A DNA stretch of 64,000 bases from Phlebiopsis flavidoalba (taxonomy: Eukaryota > Basidiomycota > Agaricomycetes > Polyporales > Phanerochaetaceae): contig JAOCPU010000052.1 in the NCBI GenBank assembly GCA_035772785.1, positions 124,001 through 188,000 on the forward strand, in the 5' to 3' direction. The notes under the pieces are model-generated. The model saw only the letters and a list, made by a program, of their open reading frames with translations. It was not told where the DNA came from and made no database searches. A program made the position numbers and the translations under genes. Below are positions 60,249-64,000 of this stretch, in pieces (within the stretch, counting starts at the first letter, position 1; every line of letters begins with the position of its first letter).

Positions 60249-62182
60249 TCAGTCCAGAGCAAGTTCCGATTCCCTTTTAGGAGCCCCCAATTATCCAGAA
60301 CATGTCACAAATCTAATTCGACGCTCGCGAGGCGCCAGCCTCGAGCTCCCATCAGGCAGTGCTCGAGAGGGACAAGCAGAAGGTCCCCGGGTGGGACTTT
60401 CCGCCCCTTCCGCGTCCCGGTCCGCGTCGTCCGGGCTGTCCGCGCCATCCGCGCTGCGCCATTGTGTCACGCATATGTGACAGAGGCGGATGATGGTGAC
60501 AGCCAGGGGTCACAGGCTCTCCGCGTCATGTCCTGCATACTTCTGAGATTTGTTCTGAGACAAGACGTGGTATAATCTACTCTAAAAAATATGTACCAGC
60601 TTTGCAATGCAATTCATCGAGTTGTTCCTCCGTATTTATCTGCCATTTATGTCTGCTTATATTATTGACAATTCTAGTTCTCTTTGTGGTTAATGTCACA
60701 GCTGTCAAGAAAGCTCCATGTCTTTCGCGGCCACTTTCCTGTTTGGATAAAGACACAGGACACTGCGCCAACAATAGTTCTTTGTGCAACACCGTTCTAC
60801 TGAGTCTTGCCTAGCGATTTTCTTCCTTGTGCGTCTCTTCTATCTACGTATTTCTCCTTGTAACAAGGCTACATCAATGCCTAGGCCACCTCTATATCGT
60901 CCTCATTGGTTCTGTGTCGTGTTTGTCGCTGGGCAACTCTACCCAAAGACGTGTTACGGCCATCGAACTCCTGAAGAGGCTGGCAGGCTCTACGTCGTTG
61001 TACGTACTGCTTTAGTTTTACTCTGCTGTCATAAATTAAGAGGTCACTTTAACAGTGCAACATCCATCAAGGCCCAGAGTCTTTTGCTTGGGCAAGTGGA
61101 CGCCCTCAGCAAGGCAACGCTTGGGATGCTTCCTCTGGCTCTGAAGGCACCACCAACCGTGTTACAAGAAGTCCCTCCTTTTACTGTTGATCATTTACCG
61201 TCGCCTCTCAAGAATCAGATCAGCATATACTCACTGCTCGATCTGTTATGCGCACCCACACAGGCAACCGTGCCGTCGGGCGACAATGCTCTGTGCCAGA
61301 GTGTTCGGCTCGGTCTAATAGCAAGTGCGCTCGCCTAATGTGTGTTAAGCATTTGCAAGTCAGAAGGCAGTTGTAGAGGTGTTGGAAAAGGATCACTTTG
61401 TGAGCAACAACACATCTATTGCGGCATCTCACTCCTGCGCAAACCCTCTAGTCCATTTTCCTCTCTTCCATCCTCTCCTTCTAGTCAACGCGAGTCTCCC
61501 CCTCTCCACTCTCTCCCTCCCACGCTCGAATCTCTCCCTCCACGCGAATCTCTCCCTCCACGTGCACATCTCTCCTCTCCACAGCCTCCTTCTCTACGCG
61601 AGTTTGTGCCTCTGCGCTATCCTCCTGCACGCTCACTTTCTCCTCGCTCACGGTCCACGGCCATCTTCAAGCCCTCTCACTTCGTCGCTCAGCGGATGAC
61701 CTTTCCTCCAGTATCCCAGCCTGCCCAGCCCTCTCGCAACTACCGCAGCCATTACAGCCACTACCACCTCCATCCCTTAGGGCTCTACAATGTGCCCAGT
61801 CTTCCGTGTTCAGCCAGTTCCTCCAGCCACTACAGCAGTTCGGTCTGCCTCTGGCCAGCCAGCTTCCAGCTCTCAAGCCACATCTTCCTCTACCCAACCG
61901 CCTAAGTGTGGGCCCAAGCCTCCAGGCCGAGCTGGGGTGGCCCCTGTTGCGAGTTCAAGTAGTAACCCATTGCCACCGGCCTCCTCGCCACGCAACACAT
62001 ATGTCACAAGTGTGTCACTGAAGCACGAGCGCAATAGCAAAAAGAAGAAGCTCTGCGACGTCTTGAGCAGCAAGAGCTGATTGAGGTGCAGAGGCTCAAA
62101 GTAGAAAGGGTGTTTGCTCACCTGTGGCTCGAGGTACGTTACATGATGTAAGCATGCTTATATCATCTCTAATGCCTTTCCG
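60249..62182. other. Upstream flank and unassigned plus-strand frames
   Basis: Next to 60248 lies the promoter of the minus-strand gene. A 184-codon plus frame (60784-61338) contains LLLGQVDALSKATLGMLPLA and ends with TAA; no family is recognised. The frame 61342-61905 is a low-complexity Ser/Pro stretch. I see no RNA gene. Confidence 0.35.
61440..61660 (+). repeat. Pyrimidine-rich degenerate tandem tract
   Basis: A strand-asymmetric C/T tract built from imperfect repeats of a unit close to TCTCCCTCCACGCGAA (clearest at 61500-61575). In one frame it would read as repeated ESLPPR units. It could be a coding low-complexity region or a non-coding CT tract. Confidence 0.6.
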
Positions 62183-62567
62183 CACTGGGTGGGGAGATCG
62201 TTTTGGAAGTGACAGAAACGTGTGAAAAAATGCATGCCGAGGGTAAATTTCTGTGCAGTTTTTTGACGGATAAGAAACTTGATGGGGAATTCTGATTTCG
62301 CTCTAAATTCATAGTGCGGGTCAAAACGTAATCAAAACCGGCAATATTATTACCGATCTTCCACGTTTCTTCGCGTTTTGCCCGCCAAATGGCCAAAAAA
62401 CGGTTGTTGATTCCTTTCACGTTTCTGCGAATGAGCAAAATCTGACCAAGAATTTGAAAACTAATAATATTTCTTCCATGCGGGAAAAGGTTATCGAAAT
62501 ATACCTTTGAGTTACGTTTTTGACCAACAGAAACTACAGCCTCCGAAAACCGATCCCCCACCCAGTG
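62183..62567. mobile_element. Non-autonomous CACTA-like MITE, copy B
   Basis: A 385-base element from CACTGGGTGG at 62183 to CCACCCAGTG at 62567, flanked by a perfect 3-base direct repeat CCG (62180-62182 and 62568-62570). The inverted ends match for about 22 bases with mismatches (CACTGGGTGGGGAGATCG against the complement of CGATCCCCCACCCAGTG). The minus-strand frame across its interior is not a plausible gene. Same family as 47279-47667 by ends, length, orientation and a partly alignable interior. Confidence 0.8.
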
Positions 62568-63513
62568 CCGCTAGGACGAAATGGATTCAATCCAGACGGA
62601 AGTTACGGAAGGATTTAGGTGGCCCTATCTCACCTTTAGCCATACTGTTTTAGCAGACATTGGTCTTCGTTCAGATACTGCCCTTGGGAAGAGAGCCCGA
62701 GGGAGCACCTCCAGTACGCTTTAAGATCTTTAACAAGGCGGAGAAAAGCTGGTACAATGTCAAAGAAGGCTACCAGCTTTTAGTCCAATCCCAAGAGCAT
62801 GTCTACATTGCGGCTGCTGGCGTTGTGAAGATGCAGAACTTCGATTCCCAACTCAAGCTTGACGCTGAGATGGGCATGCTCAATCATCTTCGTCAGAACC
62901 TACCCGCGCAGTGGTGCAGCCATTCGGCAACAAGAGAACCCACCTCATGGACCATTGTGTGATACATCATGCGTGGCCGATAACCAGCCGGTGCAATACA
63001 AAGTGCATGGCCCCTGGCTACGGTCAGTGCGCGATACATTGCGCACAACTACCAGCATGCCTGGCGGCATTCCGGCACCCTTCCTTATATGGCTGCCTTT
63101 CACCATCCGCCTGCCTTTTGGTTTGCGTCTGCTTACTAAGCATGTCTACCCCCCGAAACGGGTGGTACAGGGCAGTATCAGCATTGTCGGCCCACGTGGC
63201 ATCTCCAATGCGGCGAAAATCCTATATGGACCTTTATTCCCACGCCCTGGTAGCCTGTCCGCCGTGCTTATATTACGCGCCTTCCCCCCACCGCTTTCGC
63301 GTGCGGTTCAATTCCACAGCCGTTCTCTTTCTAATCTAGTGTAGAGCTGAAGCATGGCATATATTTGTCCTCATATTTACATATAATAGCATGTCTTTGT
63401 GATGGCAGGTCATGGCATAGAGGGAAATGCGCGACGGTGCGCTGTTCACGTACGGTCCTGCTGGCAATCCCACCGCGCGTATTGTGTTGTTGTGCAGCGC
63501 GCAAATGGATGGC
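62568..63513 (+). other. Unassigned coding-like stretch right of the MITE
   Basis: The plus-strand frame 62660-62962 reads ILPLGREPEGAPPVRFKIFN, then KAEKSWYNVKEGYQLLVQSQ and EHVYIAAAGVVKMQNFDSQL. It looks like real protein in composition, and it ends about where an intron or shift would continue into PFGNKRTHLMDHC (62915-62955). No family is recognised. Its position beside a MITE and a repeat-like fragment suggests accessory or transposon-derived DNA, but that is inference. The rest, to 63513, shows nothing clear. Confidence 0.3.
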
Positions 63514-64000
63514 CTAAAGGGGCCGCGTTAGCATTAATGGCGTCGGGTCCGCTTCGCGGAGGGGCCAGACGAAACTGCAAGGCGGCGGCCGGTTTTTTGC
63601 GCTTCGCCGATCCTCCGCGGCGGTTGCTTTGCTCGCGCGGTGCTGTCGCGACTGGTGGTGTGGCGCATTTAATACGAGTATATCAAGAGTCTCGAGGGTA
63701 CATACCTTGCTGTGGCACTCAGCCAGGGTCTCCTGTACCGCCCACTGCACGTCGAGCATGCTTTTCCCCCACTCCTCCGGCGCCGCGGTCAACAGCCCCG
63801 TGAGGCATCCGATGATCAGGACAAAGCCATTTTGGCCGGAATGGCGCATATCTGCCCAGGAGCCGCTGCCGCCGATAATCGGGTGGTCGTCGTCGTCACG
63901 TTCGCGCCAATCGGGGTTGCATTTGTTCCACCAGCTCGTAAACCGCGCCTGGAAAGTGTCCTTCAAGGCCGAGGGTACCGCAAAACGGCCACGTCGGCCT
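63514..64000 (-). CDS. Unassigned Trp-rich protein fragment, 5' end beyond the right edge
   Basis: The minus-strand frame enters from the right edge and includes FQARFTSWWNKCNPDWRERD, WADMRHSGQNGFVLIIGCL, EEWGKSMLDVQWAVQETLAE and CHSKV. A GTATGT donor-like site lies near 63701, after which the frame loses protein character. Proteins with a similar WW-W-GQNG pattern occur as dispersed families in mushroom genomes, often near transposons; that is recollection, not a search result. No function is known to me. Confidence 0.4.
   Translation of the reverse strand, partial: GRRGRFAVPSALKDTFQARFTSWWNKCNPDWRERDDDDHPIIGGSGSWADMRHSGQNGFVLIIGCLTGLLTAAPEEWGKSMLDVQWAVQETLAECHSKVCTLETLDILVLNAPHHQSRQHRASKATAAEDRRSAKNRPPPCSFVWPLREADPTPLMLTRPL

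Noticed and set aside
1..64000. CRISPR arrays, rRNA genes, bacterial operons, LTR pairs
   Set aside because: I found no regularly spaced direct repeats, no rRNA-like sequence, no operon-like gene packing and no paired long terminal repeats.

Overview
The window looks like nuclear DNA of a basidiomycete fungus, most likely a wood-decay Agaricomycete (a polypore-like genome is my inference). The reasons are GC-rich genes cut by many short introns of about 50-70 bases (GTRNGT...YAG), and families typical of that group: a long fungal Zn2Cys6 regulator, a BTB/POZ protein of the mushroom type, secreted GH30 glucanases, an RGS protein with a hydrophobic tail, and a divergent casein kinase 1 paralogue. 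I see no bacterial operons, viral genes, rRNA, tRNA or CRISPR arrays.

Layout, left to right. 1-1577 (-): CHFR-like RING E3 ligase, cut by the left edge. 2009-6065 (-): Zn2Cys6 transcription factor. 6.1-9.9 kb: coding-like but unassigned. 9938-11159 (+): secreted class 3 lipase. 11.3-15.6 kb: one unassigned coding-like stretch, then AT-rich DNA with no clear gene. 15.63-18.41 kb (-): first GH30 endo-1,6-beta-glucanase. 19.6-21.9 kb (+): ALG6 glucosyltransferase. 22.2-23.3 kb (+): BTB/POZ protein. 25.87-32.65 kb (-): clathrin heavy chain. 34.4-36.9 kb (-): acyl-CoA dehydrogenase. 37.6-39.2 kb (-): delta-12 fatty acid desaturase. 40.6-43.3 kb (-): second GH30 glucanase. 44.5-46.8 kb (+): casein kinase 1. 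47.3 and 62.2 kb: two copies of a short inverted-repeat transposon. 53.0-55.1 kb (+): RGS protein. 57.7-60.2 kb (-): a long unassigned protein. 63.5-64.0 kb (-): an unassigned fragment cut by the right edge.

The genes do not form one pathway. There is a loose lipid theme (lipase, acyl-CoA dehydrogenase, desaturase), a cell-wall theme (two GH30 glucanases), and housekeeping genes (ALG6, clathrin, CK1). Almost every recognisable gene, including the essential clathrin heavy chain, is broken by single-base insertions or deletions while the amino acids on either side remain well conserved. I read this mainly as uncorrected sequencing error in a draft assembly rather than mass pseudogenisation. CDS coordinates here are therefore gene spans, including introns, not clean reading frames. 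Functional calls rest on conserved segments read by eye in shifting frames; starts and ends are approximate unless a codon is named.
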